A DNA stretch of 64,000 nt, taken from NCBI GenBank assembly GCA_009778695.1, contig WRFS01000001.1:37765-101764 (forward strand), in the 5' to 3' direction. Source of the stretch: Oscillospiraceae bacterium. Its GTDB lineage: Bacteria; Bacillota; Clostridia; TANB77; CAG-508. The number at the start of each line of letters is the position of its first letter. The first letter of the stretch is position 1. This document shows positions 52,081-62,659 of the stretch, one piece after another. The translations under genes and the position numbers were made by a program. The notes under the pieces are model-generated. The model made no database searches. It was not told the origin of the DNA and saw only the letters and a list, made by a program, of their open reading frames with translations.

Positions 52081-55000
52081 ATGTCAAATGTAATAAGCCT
52101 AAAAACAAAATGGAAAATGTTATTAACATTGTTAGGTACAATGCTAATTTTATTTTTCATAGGATTAGCAACAATAGTTGATGCAGATGTAACAAGTACT
52201 CCAGGACAAACAGTTAACAATTTAGGGGTGCAATATTCCCCAAACACATATAGCGGTACACAAATAAGTTTTGATAGGAATCTTACTACGCAAAAAAACT
52301 TGTTTTGTGTTCAGCATGGTACTGCATTACCATCATACTTAAGCTCAAGTCATCCAGAACTAGACGCTACAGTTAATGTAGGTGGAATGCCAGTAGAAAA
52401 ACCAACTGTAACTTCAGGTGAGCAATTAGGAAATCTTTCAATAATGGATCCTAATGCACAAAATCCATATCAAGACACAACAAGTAGAACAATAGCTACA
52501 TATAATGATACAGGTGCAAGAACTCTTAGACCTGCAGAAGAATATGTATTAGCTCATGCGAAAACAACAGGAGCAGCAATATATCCAGATTATGTTCAAA
52601 GAGCTTTATGGGAAGTATTAAACTATTATGGAGATACTTCTACTGGTTCAGATTCAAGTGATGAAACAAGTGTAGATATAGCAAAAGCTGATAATTTAGC
52701 TCAAGAAGCAATAAATTATGATAAAAATGTAACTGCAACACAACAATTTAAAGACAGTCATAATGGTAATTCAGTAGTAGATTTAACAGATTATAATAAT
52801 GTAACAGTTTCATATAATAAAAATAAAAGCACAATATTAGTTGGACCATTTAAGATAGACTATGTTAGAGGAATGTATGTTCCAAGTCCAGATGGACAAA
52901 GCGATATGGTAAATGCAGATGGAGTTGTAAGTTATTCTGAAATTACAGGTTCAAAGCTATTTGCAGATTGTGCTGGAACTCAAGAAATTAAAAATTGGAA
53001 ATTTGTATATCCAGATGTAAGCGGAGGCAAAAGAACTGCTTTAAAGACAGGCGATGACAAATATAAATTTCCATATCCAAACGAAGAGTTTTATGTTGAA
53101 ATAGATGATACAACTAATAAAAATATTAATACAGTATCTCATTTAACATGGGATTATGCAGAAATGAAAGCTGAAGCTACAGCTGATAATTTAACTGGAA
53201 CATTTCAAAATGTTACTTGGACAGCAAAAGACGATCCTATTTGGGGAGTTGTACCTGTATATGGAGCTTTTGGAAGTGTTTCTTATGAGAGAAAAATAAT
53301 AGGCCATACTTTTTATCTTCAAGCTCAAATTACGGATGTTCAAGTTTCACAAAATTTAACCGTATTAAAGAAAGCAACTATCACAACACCTCATACTACA
53401 TATGATATGACTACAGGACCTACAGGTGCGATGCCAATGTTGTGGCCGTTATTGTATGTAACACCAGGTAACTGTTCTACATCTACGCCACCTTGTACGC
53501 CACCAATACCGCCAACACCACCGACACCACCGACACCACCGACACCACCACCAGGACCTTGTATACCACTAGCATTTGAAATAGCAGGTAAGGTTTGGTT
53601 AGATAATTTAACAGGAAAAGAAAGTTTGGCAAATGGTATAATGGATGCAACAGAACCAGGTATTCAAAACATAGAAGTATACTTGTATAGAGTAGGAACA
53701 ACAGGTTCAATAGCAAGAACTGTAACAGATGCAAATGGTAAATATTCATTTGGATATGTTAGAGTAGGATACGATTATTATGTTCAATTTGTATACGATG
53801 GTATGACATATAAGACAACAAATTATTTAAATACTTCAATTACACAATCAAACGGTACAGATGTGCCAGCAGTAAACGATACATATAGAAACAACACAGA
53901 TAATTACTTAAATGCATCGCAAGCAGTAGAAAATATTTCAGAAAGAACTGCATTTAATAATAAATTCTATACAATAACAAATAATATGGCAACAGGTATA
54001 GACGGAATAACTAAAACACCATTAACTTATAATGTTGTATCTACACCAACTGGTCAAATTTCAACATTAATAACAACAGGTGCGGATGGAATAGCATTAC
54101 CAGAGTTTAAAATGAGTGCTAGTACATCAACAACAGGGTTATTTTATCCTTTAAATGATAGATATACTGTTAACAACAAAGATAAGGATTTAACCCAAGT
54201 AGGTGATGATTATTATTACATAAAAACATACGAAGGAACAAAAAATATCAACCTAGGTTTAGTAAAAAGAGAACAAGGTGACTTCGCAGTAAAAAATGAT
54301 ATTTATCAAACAATATTAACAATGAAAAACGATGTAAAAACATATAAATATGACACTAAAACAACAGATAATTCAAGCTTTGATGTAGCTACAAGAACAA
54401 AAACATACTATGATCAAATATATACTCAAGCAGTAGATCCAGATGATTACACATGGAGATATGATTCAAGTTATGGTCAATATGCAGATATTTCAAAAAC
54501 AGTATATGATCAAAGTGATGAATTGAATGTTTATCTTGAATATAAATTTTTAATTAGAAATCAATCTACATTACAGTTTGGTTACGTAAAAGATTTAATT
54601 AATTATTTTGATAAAGATTTAGAATATGATACATCGTACGATTATACACCTATGGCATCTTGGATAGAAGCAAATCCAGCAAATGGAGATGGTTCATATA
54701 AGCAAGAAATAAAATGGTCGTATACTACAGGACAAAATGGAGAAAGTGCAATACATACGACAGATTTACAAAATATACCATTAGTAAGTGGACAAACATT
54801 AGAAGTTCATTTAATATTGAAAGTTAAGAAGGATGCTTCTAGATCTGTTATTTTAAATCCAGATATGAGTCAATATTATACTGATGTGTTAGAAATAACA
54901 GGATATGGATTTAATGAAGGTGTAATAGATACAGACTCTAATCCAGGTAACTGTATAGTAGGGAACACAGCAACTTATGAAGACGATACAGATTCAGCAC

Positions 55001-57270
55001 CAAACATGAAAATTCTTTTGGATCCAAATTATTTATTAGGTAACACAATTAGTGGTTACGTATGGGAAGATTTAAAGGATGCAGAAGATACAGAGGACAA
55101 CAATATTTTTACAGGAAATGGAAAAATAGATAGTAATGAAAAGAAGATAAGTAATGTAAAAGTAGAGTTAATAGAAGTATTACAAAATGAAACAACAGGT
55201 AAAGAAGTTGAATTGGTTGTAAGAGATGCAATTAGAACAGGAGATACGATAAAAGTAGTAAACCCTGTAACAGGAGCAGTAACAAATTATGCTGTTGCAG
55301 ATGGACAATATATGTTTGCAAACTTACCAACTGGTACATATAAAGTAAAATTCACTTATGGAGATGGAACTCAGCTTGAAAAAGATGTAACATATAATGG
55401 ACAAGACTATAAGTCAGTTTCAACAGATACATTAACACAACAATATAACAATACTCCTATGGAAGTGATGATGTTATTAGATACATCCCAAACAATGACA
55501 TATAACAATAGACTTGCAACATATACAGCTTCAGCAAAACAATATATTGATACATTATATAATCAAGTTCAAAAAGTTAAAGTTGGAGTATCTTTATATT
55601 CAGAACCTAGTTCTTCAGGGTCTGTAAACACAGGGTTAAAAGATAAACCAAGTGAGTCATCATTGATACAATCATTAGATCAAGCAAAAGCAAATACTGG
55701 TGGTAGTTTGGCAAACGCAATAAACAATGCGATGTCAACATTCAGCAATGGAAACACACCAAAAGTAATATTGATTTTCTCTGATGGATATTCAACACAA
55801 TCATCTGATGACCAAAAGGCAATAGCAGCAGCTGGAGCAGCTGGAATAAAGGTAATATCTGTAATATGTTCAGTTGATGACTGGTCAATAAGTACCTTTG
55901 GTACAGCAAGTACACCTACATCAGGAAAATTATATTATATAACTGATAAAGATATAAAATATTATGTAACAGAAACTGCTTTGGAAGATACATTACTTGA
56001 ATTAGAAAAAACGTTACCAAACTTGACAGATGCAAAAGATGTTCAAAGTGTATATAATGTAGACCCAACAAGTGTAGTTGGTGATATTTATAGCAGAGCA
56101 AACAACATGAATTACACTAAAGTAATGACTAATGCAAATGGTGCAGTAGTAAACGGAGCTAATACAACAAACTTAGCTGAGTTTGCTCAAGCAACTCAAA
56201 TGACTGCTATAACACCAAAAACAACTATTAACTTATCAAATGATAATGACAGGTCAGCCAATATAAATCTAGGTTTAATTGAAAGACCAAAAATGGAATT
56301 ACAAATTAAAGAAGAAGTTGTAGGAATACAAGTTACATTATCAAATGGTCAAGTAATAATTGATACTGAAAATGGTATGACACAAAACGTTCAATATATA
56401 CCAAATGATAAGTATGCAATTTATGTGGACAACGAAGTAATGCAAGGTGCTACATTAACAGTAAAATATAAAATTACAGTTGTAAATAATGGACAAGTAG
56501 ATACATTAGGCGAATACTTTGATTATGATATGTTTAATCCGGTACAAGTTGCAATGTATACTGGAACAGTGCCAACAGAGGTAGGAACAATTTACAGTTA
56601 CTTCGATAACTTCATGTTTAGAGCAGAAGATAATAGTAAGTGGCAAATTGAACAAAACGATGTTGCACTAGATGGTATGAATTTTTCAAACGGCAAAATC
56701 ACAAATTCTAGTAGTTTCATTAAGAATGGTAAAGCAGTTAATGCTGGAATAGCAAGCATAAATACAAAGACTAATAATGGTAATCCAGTATTATTGCCAA
56801 TAACAGCTATGTGGGAATTTAAAAATGATATAGCAGTTGAAAGTGATGTTGCTGATAAGATAAACAATAAACAGGTACAAGTTGCACAAACTAACAGTTT
56901 GAAGAATACACAGTTATTCCCAACAGTTAGTAAAGAGGTTCAAGTTGGCAATTCACCAACATCAGTAAGTACATACCTTCAGTTCAGTAAAGTATTATCT
57001 GCAAATGATCAGACAGATACATTAAGCTATAATACAGCAGTAGAAGTTGTAGAAAGACTAAATGATTTAGGTAGAAGAGACTACATAGGTGTTCCAGGAG
57101 ATTACATGCCTTTCCAAGCCATTACAGAATATGATTCAGCAAAACCAGAGGGCATATTAATACTTAATCCATTAGGAGATGGAAATCCAAAAATATACTA
57201 TGGAATAATTATAGGAGCGATAGCAATATTAGCAGGTGGAGTGATATTTATTAAGAGAAAAGTATTGTAA
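52081..57270 (+). CDS. Giant surface protein with SdrD/Cna-B-like and vWA domains
   Basis: 1729 aa. Signal peptide (about residues 1-38), an N-terminal region with Cys in F-C-V-Q-H-G and further blocks resembling thioester adhesin domains, and a T-P-P repeat linker (about 475-490). SdrD B-like domains (GKVWLDNLTG...GIMDATEPGIQNIEVYLY; ISGYVWEDLKD...) follow, then a vWA domain with a MIDAS (D-T-S-Q-T near 1138, GGSLANA, FSDGY) and a C-terminal helix with a K-R-K tail and no LPxTG. A probable adhesin held in the membrane by its C-terminal helix. No in-frame CGG in 1729 codons. Confidence 0.8.
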   Translation: MSNVISLKTKWKMLLTLLGTMLILFFIGLATIVDADVTSTPGQTVNNLGVQYSPNTYSGTQISFDRNLTTQKNLFCVQHGTALPSYLSSSHPELDATVNVGGMPVEKPTVTSGEQLGNLSIMDPNAQNPYQDTTSRTIATYNDTGARTLRPAEEYVLAHAKTTGAAIYPDYVQRALWEVLNYYGDTSTGSDSSDETSVDIAKADNLAQEAINYDKNVTATQQFKDSHNGNSVVDLTDYNNVTVSYNKNKSTILVGPFKIDYVRGMYVPSPDGQSDMVNADGVVSYSEITGSKLFADCAGTQEIKNWKFVYPDVSGGKRTALKTGDDKYKFPYPNEEFYVEIDDTTNKNINTVSHLTWDYAEMKAEATADNLTGTFQNVTWTAKDDPIWGVVPVYGAFGSVSYERKIIGHTFYLQAQITDVQVSQNLTVLKKATITTPHTTYDMTTGPTGAMPMLWPLLYVTPGNCSTSTPPCTPPIPPTPPTPPTPPTPPPGPCIPLAFEIAGKVWLDNLTGKESLANGIMDATEPGIQNIEVYLYRVGTTGSIARTVTDANGKYSFGYVRVGYDYYVQFVYDGMTYKTTNYLNTSITQSNGTDVPAVNDTYRNNTDNYLNASQAVENISERTAFNNKFYTITNNMATGIDGITKTPLTYNVVSTPTGQISTLITTGADGIALPEFKMSASTSTTGLFYPLNDRYTVNNKDKDLTQVGDDYYYIKTYEGTKNINLGLVKREQGDFAVKNDIYQTILTMKNDVKTYKYDTKTTDNSSFDVATRTKTYYDQIYTQAVDPDDYTWRYDSSYGQYADISKTVYDQSDELNVYLEYKFLIRNQSTLQFGYVKDLINYFDKDLEYDTSYDYTPMASWIEANPANGDGSYKQEIKWSYTTGQNGESAIHTTDLQNIPLVSGQTLEVHLILKVKKDASRSVILNPDMSQYYTDVLEITGYGFNEGVIDTDSNPGNCIVGNTATYEDDTDSAPNMKILLDPNYLLGNTISGYVWEDLKDAEDTEDNNIFTGNGKIDSNEKKISNVKVELIEVLQNETTGKEVELVVRDAIRTGDTIKVVNPVTGAVTNYAVADGQYMFANLPTGTYKVKFTYGDGTQLEKDVTYNGQDYKSVSTDTLTQQYNNTPMEVMMLLDTSQTMTYNNRLATYTASAKQYIDTLYNQVQKVKVGVSLYSEPSSSGSVNTGLKDKPSESSLIQSLDQAKANTGGSLANAINNAMSTFSNGNTPKVILIFSDGYSTQSSDDQKAIAAAGAAGIKVISVICSVDDWSISTFGTASTPTSGKLYYITDKDIKYYVTETALEDTLLELEKTLPNLTDAKDVQSVYNVDPTSVVGDIYSRANNMNYTKVMTNANGAVVNGANTTNLAEFAQATQMTAITPKTTINLSNDNDRSANINLGLIERPKMELQIKEEVVGIQVTLSNGQVIIDTENGMTQNVQYIPNDKYAIYVDNEVMQGATLTVKYKITVVNNGQVDTLGEYFDYDMFNPVQVAMYTGTVPTEVGTIYSYFDNFMFRAEDNSKWQIEQNDVALDGMNFSNGKITNSSSFIKNGKAVNAGIASINTKTNNGNPVLLPITAMWEFKNDIAVESDVADKINNKQVQVAQTNSLKNTQLFPTVSKEVQVGNSPTSVSTYLQFSKVLSANDQTDTLSYNTAVEVVERLNDLGRRDYIGVPGDYMPFQAITEYDSAKPEGILILNPLGDGNPKIYYGIIIGAIAILAGGVIFIKRKVL

Positions 57271-57277
57271 ATCGTTA

Positions 57278-57320
57278 TTAAGAGAGTGTCCTAATAAATA
57301 AATTTTAGGGCACTCTTTAA
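57278..57320 (+). terminator. Terminator of the giant surface protein gene
   Basis: AGAGTGTCCTAA pairs with TTAGGGCACTCT, followed by TTAATT. The arms resemble those at 29985-30095 without the inner repeat. Confidence 0.75.
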
Positions 57321-57429
57321 TTATGCATTTGGAATAAAATAAAGAAATTTATATAAAACACTTGTATTTTTGTTTATTTTATAGGATAATAGGTACATAG
57401 ATTTTTATGAGAAAAGAGAGGAATAACAC

Positions 57430-59775
57430 TTGAAAATAATAGATGGATTTTTAAAACTATTAAAAACAGACAGAAACACATTTGTTACGTATATATTAAC
57501 ATTGGTTACCGTATATTTAGCCGTGGATAGAATTGTAGAAATGCTATTTATAATTTTTACTGGAGTTTCAGTTTCGTATTGGGGACCTATTGCATATACG
57601 CTTGCTTTGGCATGCCCAGTTGCAGCATTTTATTTCTCTGGACCTTCAAAATTTATAAAAAGTGACCAAGTGAAAATTTCATTTTTTATTTTATATTGTA
57701 TTGGCTTATTTATTATAGGAATATCAATGTTGGTACAATGGGTAAATTATTTTGGTTGGCTATTATTAATATCTGTACCAAATTATTGGTACATTGCAAC
57801 AATTACACCAGAAATTATTGGGCCTGCATTTAAAGCTATTGCTGCGTTTATACCAGTGGTTGCTATACCGCCGTTTTTTAAATTTCTATATTTTACAGTA
57901 AATGATACAAAATTAATTAAAGATTCAATTCTTGATTATGGCGGAATAAGTTTATCATCTCCAAAAAGTAAAAGCGGAGTATATTCTTGCGAAATAGCTA
58001 TTTGTAAAGATAAAAAAACTGGAGGGATGGTTATAGTCCCTGAAAGTAGAAGATATGAAGCATGCTTAGTGGTTGGTGTTTCTGGTTCGGGTAAAACATC
58101 TATGGTTTTTGAGCCAATGTTAGCTCGTGATATAGAAAAGAAACATTTCTTAAAATCAGTTTCTAAAGAGCTTGCATTTACTGCATTAAAATCAGGAGTT
58201 GCAGTTTTAAACTGTCCATACGCAAACGATTATATTAATGAACATTTTAATTTAAACATGATTGCACCTAATCCATATAAAGAAAATGTGTATAATTCAT
58301 ATATGAAGGATTTAATACATGATTCAGAAGCTGGAAATTTAATATACAAAGATTTAGGGATAACATATCTATCACCAGATATTGAGTCTATTAAACACAT
58401 TCAATCTGTGGCAACAAATTTCAACTTAAAATATAATTTGATAGATCCAGATGACCCTCAATCTATGGGGTTGAATCCATTTGTTCATCGTGACCCAACT
58501 AAATCTGCAATAATTATATCTTCAATTATTAGAGGAATGTCTAAAACACTAACACTTGAAGAGGCATCTGAAGTTCTTGTTGAAAACCTAGCTATGCAAA
58601 TAGTTGAAAACCTAAGTATATTATTAAGAGAAATGTATCCTAGATTAAATAATGAAAAATTACCTAATCTTAAAGATATGGTTAATATGCTAAATGATTT
58701 TAGTTTAATTGAAGATATGTGCAATGAGTTAGCTAAAGAACCACATTTGGCTGAAAAATATAATATGCAGCTTGCATATTTTAAAAAGCATTTCTTTAAA
58801 GATTCTCACGGGAAAATAGAAATGGAGAAAAGTGTAGCCTTAATACTTGCTCAATTAGATAATTTGCTAAGATACCCTACAATAAGAAATGTAATATGTA
58901 ATAGAACAAATAATGTAGATTTTGACGAAGCATTGAGTAATGGACAAATAACGTTAGCATGTACAAGGCGAGGAGATTTAGGAGCTAATGCACATCAAGC
59001 GTTTGGATTATTTTTTATATTACTTATGCAATATTCAGTATTAACAAGACCTGGAAATGAACGTTCACGTATACCACATTTCTTTTATATAGATGAATTT
59101 AGCAACTTTGTTGGTGAATCTACCATGCCAATATTCACTTTATATAGAAAATATAGAGTTGGTCCAATTGTATCTTCACAAAGTTTAGGGCAATTTGATA
59201 CGGTAAACCAAGGTGATCTTTATAGAAGACAAATACTTGGAAATTGCTCAACGAAAGTGGTATTTGGTAATAATACTCAAGAAGAAAATGCATGGTGGCA
59301 AGATGAATTCGGAACACACAGAGACTGGAAATATAAACAAGATTATGATACTGAAAAAATGGGATATAGTGATAAAATGGGTCAAATTGAATGGGGTTGG
59401 ACTGATTATGCTAAAAAAGGTAAAATTCAAAACTTGAAATTTAAAGTTTGTTTTTATAAAACTAAAGATAGTAACGGTGCTAATATAATTGGTCAAGGTG
59501 CTGTGGATTTCTTAGAAAGTAAGTATAAAGAAAAGAAAAAAGATAAGGTGTATGCTTTCGAGAAGTTTAATAAAGCTTCTTCGAATTCAAATTATGATGA
59601 CAATGAAGGCAGAAAAAAGAAATTTAACTTTAGCAACGTTAACTTTGTAACAGATAATGGAGATGTAGATCCCGTTCACATGAATAATGATACAAATTCA
59701 AATTTCTTTTTTAATCATGAAAATGGAATCAGCATAAACTTTAATAAGAAGAAAGATGACGATGATGGAGAATGA
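57430..59775 (+). CDS. VirD4/TraG-like ATPase
   Basis: 781 aa from a TTG start after GAGAGGAATAACAC. Four hydrophobic segments in the first 165 residues, Walker A V-S-G-S-G-K-T-S near 218, HFFYIDEFSNFVG (Walker B) near 560 and the SSQSLGQFD sensor region, all as in type IV secretion coupling proteins. A long charged C-terminus carries K/D/N-rich stretches. It stands alone beside the giant adhesin with no relaxase or pore genes, so a conjugation role is not evident. Protein export or filament assembly is possible. No in-frame CGG. Confidence 0.8.
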   Translation: MKIIDGFLKLLKTDRNTFVTYILTLVTVYLAVDRIVEMLFIIFTGVSVSYWGPIAYTLALACPVAAFYFSGPSKFIKSDQVKISFFILYCIGLFIIGISMLVQWVNYFGWLLLISVPNYWYIATITPEIIGPAFKAIAAFIPVVAIPPFFKFLYFTVNDTKLIKDSILDYGGISLSSPKSKSGVYSCEIAICKDKKTGGMVIVPESRRYEACLVVGVSGSGKTSMVFEPMLARDIEKKHFLKSVSKELAFTALKSGVAVLNCPYANDYINEHFNLNMIAPNPYKENVYNSYMKDLIHDSEAGNLIYKDLGITYLSPDIESIKHIQSVATNFNLKYNLIDPDDPQSMGLNPFVHRDPTKSAIIISSIIRGMSKTLTLEEASEVLVENLAMQIVENLSILLREMYPRLNNEKLPNLKDMVNMLNDFSLIEDMCNELAKEPHLAEKYNMQLAYFKKHFFKDSHGKIEMEKSVALILAQLDNLLRYPTIRNVICNRTNNVDFDEALSNGQITLACTRRGDLGANAHQAFGLFFILLMQYSVLTRPGNERSRIPHFFYIDEFSNFVGESTMPIFTLYRKYRVGPIVSSQSLGQFDTVNQGDLYRRQILGNCSTKVVFGNNTQEENAWWQDEFGTHRDWKYKQDYDTEKMGYSDKMGQIEWGWTDYAKKGKIQNLKFKVCFYKTKDSNGANIIGQGAVDFLESKYKEKKKDKVYAFEKFNKASSNSNYDDNEGRKKKFNFSNVNFVTDNGDVDPVHMNNDTNSNFFFNHENGISINFNKKKDDDDGE

Positions 59776-59805
59776 TTGACTTATATCAACATAATATGGT
59801 ATAAT
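59776..59805 (+). promoter_or_regulatory. Promoter upstream of the small charged gene
   Basis: TTGACT at 59776-59781, an 18-base spacer and TATAAT at 59800-59805. Confidence 0.55.
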
Positions 59806-59868
59806 TATTGTATGTAAAGTTTTTTTACAATGCAGATGTTTCTGCAAAACCAATGATTGGAGGAAGAG

Positions 59869-60087
59869 ATGAACAGCGGGAAGCTTATTGCAGAAGGACT
59901 TAATTTGCAGGAAGAAGAGCTTGAGCTTGAGAAGGAAGAAAGGTGGAAGCGTGAGCGTGAGATTAATGAATACGTGTCCAAATGGGCAATATGTCATTCG
60001 CACGTTGCTGGTACTGGGAAGCCTGAAGAGGACGTTGATGTAGATTATAAGGGCTTTATGAGCGGTGAGAAGAGCAGTGTATTGTAG
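59869..60087 (+). CDS. Small charged protein of unknown function
   Basis: 72 aa from the ATG at 59869 after TTGGAGGAAGAG. Very rich in Glu, Lys and Arg in its first half (LQEEELELEKEERWKRERE, a likely single helix), with no membrane segment. Codon use is more GC-rich (AAG, GAG, GCG, CGT) than in the surroundings, as for the genes at 16258 and 19978. Not recognised. A strong terminator follows. Confidence 0.55.
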   Translation: MNSGKLIAEGLNLQEEELELEKEERWKREREINEYVSKWAICHSHVAGTGKPEEDVDVDYKGFMSGEKSSVL

Positions 60088-60104
60088 CCTACTTCAATTA
60101 TTGA

Positions 60105-60160
60105 GGTGAGTACATTCATAGAAATAATTTTTCTGTGAATGTGCTCGCTACTTTTTTGCA
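60105..60160 (+). terminator. Terminator of the small charged gene
   Basis: GTGAGTACATTCATAGAAA pairs with TTTCTGTGAATGTGCTCGC, then a T-run. Confidence 0.8.
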
Positions 60161-60189
60161 TAAGTTACCAGTTAACTTAAGGGAATATT

Positions 60190-60300
60190 GTCGCTGTTGT
60201 AGGGGCGAGCATTGCTCGTCCTGCACCATAATTATCTCGTTTTTCAATAATTTTATCGAATTCCTATAGTCTCGGACGAGCAATGCTCGCCCCTACTATG
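60190..60300. repeat. Two palindromic repeat units in opposite context
   Basis: GTAGGGGCGAGCATTGCTCG TCC at about 60198 and CGGACGAGCAATGCTCGCCC near 60272. The 340-base gap 60088-60429 holds these and the terminator only. Confidence 0.8.
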
Positions 60301-60429
60301 CTAGGAGGCGGGAATTTTAGGATAAACTATTAAACAGTAACCAAATTTTTCAAAAGTTATTGAAAAATTTCGTAGATAGATATATAATGTATTAATGTTT
60401 GTATATATATAGTATAGTGGGGGAAGAGA

Positions 60430-62094
60430 ATGTACGAGGAAAAGAAAAAAGCAAAACATACAATACTAAAGAAAGAAACATTTATGCAAGGCGTAATTTC
60501 AATAATTTTTGCTCAAGTATTAATAAAATTATTGGGTGCAGTATATAGAGTATATTTAACTAATAGGCCAGGGTTTGGAGATGCTGGAAATGCGATACAA
60601 AACGCAGGTTTCCAAATTTATGCATTATTACTTACAATATCTTCAATTGGTGTTCCGAGTGCAATCTCAAAAATGGTTTCAGAAAAAGTAGCCGTTGGTA
60701 ATTATAAAAGTGCACATAGAATTTTTAGGGTTGCTTTTGCAACATTTGCAGTAATAGGATTTATAGGCACACTACTTTTATTTTTTGGAGCACATTATAT
60801 TGCTAATGTTTGGTTAGTAATACCACAGGCAGAAGACACTTTAATTGCGTTATCGCCAGCGATATTTTTTGTATCAATAGCTTCTGTTATTAGAGGTTAT
60901 TTTCAAGGTATATCAAAGCTAAGCATATCTGCTAGGTCTCAAACAGTAGAGCAAGTTTTTAAAACAGTGTGGACAGTAGTTTTAGTAGAACTTATAGCTG
61001 TATTTTCAGGTGCAAATACTACTTTAATGGCAGCGGGTGCAAATTTAGCTTCAACCTTATCTATATTTATGAGTTTTGGATATTTGTATTTATACTATAA
61101 TAAATATAAAAAAGAAATATGGCATTTAATAAATACTCAGGAAAAATCTGTAATTTATAAACCAGAACGAGCAAGAAGAGTTGCAAAAAATGTATTAGCA
61201 GTTGCTTTTCCAATATCTTTAAGTTCAATAATTTCAGCAATAAATAAAAATATTGATTCAGTTACAGTTGTTAGAGGGTTAAAGCATTTTATGAGTGATG
61301 CAGCTGCAACGGTACAATATGGAATTTTAGGTGGAAAAGTAGATATATTAATTGGTTTGCCATTATCGTTTAACATAGCTTTTGCGACAGCATTAGTTCC
61401 AGCTTTGGCTGGTGCAATAAGTACGGGAGACCATAAAAGCATAGTAAACAGAGTCTCCTTTTCGTTATTGATAACTATATTAATAGGATTGCCATGTACA
61501 ATAGGTTTGTGTGTATTTGCTAATCCAATTTTGAATTTGTTGTTTCCAAATGCCCCTGATGGTGCGTTAATACTACAAATATCAGCATTTACTGTTATTT
61601 TTACATGTATTGCACAAACAATAAATGGTGCACTACAAGGATTAGGTAAAATAGTTGTCCCAGCAATAGCGTTAGGTACAGGAGTAATAGTTAAAGTAAT
61701 TTTAAACGTACTTTTAATACCAATACCAGCATTTGGAATATATGCTGCAGCAGGTAGTTCAGTAGTATGCCACATTATTAATTGTACGATAGGTTATAGT
61801 GTTTTAAGAAAGAAAGTAAAATTAAATGTAGGTTTCAAAAATATGATATTTAAACCTATTGTTGCAACTGCGATAATGGCAATTTGCGGATGGGCAGCAT
61901 ATACACAATTAACACATGTAGTATCTGTAAGGATTGCAGCAATATTTGCATTATCACTTTCAGTTATAATTTATTCATTAGCGGTTGTAGTGATGAAAGT
62001 ATTAAGTAAAGATGATATACACATGTTACCAAAAGGAGCTAAAATTTATAACTTTTTGGTGAAAATAGGAATATATAAGGAGCAAGCTGCGTAA
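60430..62094 (+). CDS. SpoVB/MurJ-like lipid flippase
   Basis: 554 aa with about 14 hydrophobic segments of the MOP/MATE superfamily. Early motif FAQVLIKLLGAVYRVYLTN, then SAISKMVSEKVAVGNY, RGYFQGISKLSISARSQTVEQ and a conserved FPISLSSIISAINKNIDSVTV. This is the SpoVB/polysaccharide flippase group; SpoVB proteins act in spore cortex peptidoglycan precursor export. GGGGGAAGAG precedes the ATG. Its stop lies at the start of a hairpin repeat. No in-frame CGG. Confidence 0.85.
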   Translation: MYEEKKKAKHTILKKETFMQGVISIIFAQVLIKLLGAVYRVYLTNRPGFGDAGNAIQNAGFQIYALLLTISSIGVPSAISKMVSEKVAVGNYKSAHRIFRVAFATFAVIGFIGTLLLFFGAHYIANVWLVIPQAEDTLIALSPAIFFVSIASVIRGYFQGISKLSISARSQTVEQVFKTVWTVVLVELIAVFSGANTTLMAAGANLASTLSIFMSFGYLYLYYNKYKKEIWHLINTQEKSVIYKPERARRVAKNVLAVAFPISLSSIISAINKNIDSVTVVRGLKHFMSDAAATVQYGILGGKVDILIGLPLSFNIAFATALVPALAGAISTGDHKSIVNRVSFSLLITILIGLPCTIGLCVFANPILNLLFPNAPDGALILQISAFTVIFTCIAQTINGALQGLGKIVVPAIALGTGVIVKVILNVLLIPIPAFGIYAAAGSSVVCHIINCTIGYSVLRKKVKLNVGFKNMIFKPIVATAIMAICGWAAYTQLTHVVSVRIAAIFALSLSVIIYSLAVVVMKVLSKDDIHMLPKGAKIYNFLVKIGIYKEQAA

Positions 62095-62150
62095 AATATA
62101 TACCAATCACTCACACTATATTATGTACTTAAGTATAAATATATTTTACG
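62090..62150. repeat. Short or truncated relative of the long hairpin family
   Basis: CGTAAAATATAT (62090-62101) and ATATATTTTACG (62139-62150) enclose ACCAATCACTCACACTATA. On the minus strand this reads TAGTGTGAGTGATTGGT, like the left end of element 4. It begins at the flippase stop codon. Confidence 0.6.
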
Positions 62151-62274
62151 TTACAAAGCATTTTAAAGGAAAATTTTGAAAAAAGTTCAAAAAAAAGAAG
62201 GATTTTAGCTAACTTTGGCGAATAAAGAGTATAATAGTAGATTTTTCTACATAAAAAAATAGGAGGTAAATAGC

Positions 62275-62553
62275 ATGAACAAAGCGGATTTAGTTGCAAA
62301 ACTAGCTGAAAAAACAGGAGATACAAAGAAAAATGCAGAAGTATGTTTAAATGCATTTGTAGATGTTGTATCACAAGCATTAGTACATGGAGAAAAAGTT
62401 CAATTAGTTGGATTTGGTTCTTTTGAAGTAAGAAAAAGAGCTGCAAGAAAAGGTAGAAATCCACAAACAAAAGAAGAAATAAAAATACCTGCATCAAAAG
62501 CACCAGTTTTTAAAGCAGGAAAAGCTCTTAAAGATTTAGTAAACAAAAAATAA
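62275..62553 (+). CDS. hup: HU-type DNA-binding protein
   Basis: 92 aa, full HU length. [15 protein letters not shown] start, [20 protein letters not shown] beta-arm region with the conserved N-P, and a C-terminal helix ([15 protein letters not shown]). A dimer that bends and compacts DNA. AGGAGGTAAATAGC lies upstream. Monocistronic with a terminator near 62565-62600. No in-frame CGG. Confidence 0.96.
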   Translation: MNKADLVAKLAEKTGDTKKNAEVCLNAFVDVVSQALVHGEKVQLVGFGSFEVRKRAARKGRNPQTKEEIKIPASKAPVFKAGKALKDLVNKK

Positions 62554-62567
62554 GAATAATATACAAA

Positions 62568-62600
62568 GGGATGTGGGGTTACTCGCATCTTTTTTTATTA
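62568..62600 (+). terminator. Terminator of the HU gene
   Basis: A short stem GGATG...CATCT with a 13-base loop, followed by a run of seven T. Confidence 0.55.
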
Positions 62601-62659
62601 TTCAAGGGATGGTCCTTACTTAAGGAAAGGGATTAGACTTTTTTCGAAACCTATGTGGA

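Noticed and set aside
53500..53550. Short 9-bp tandem repeat in the giant adhesin gene as a mobile or regulatory repeat
   Set aside because: It encodes a Thr-Pro-Pro linker in frame, a common spacer in surface proteins.
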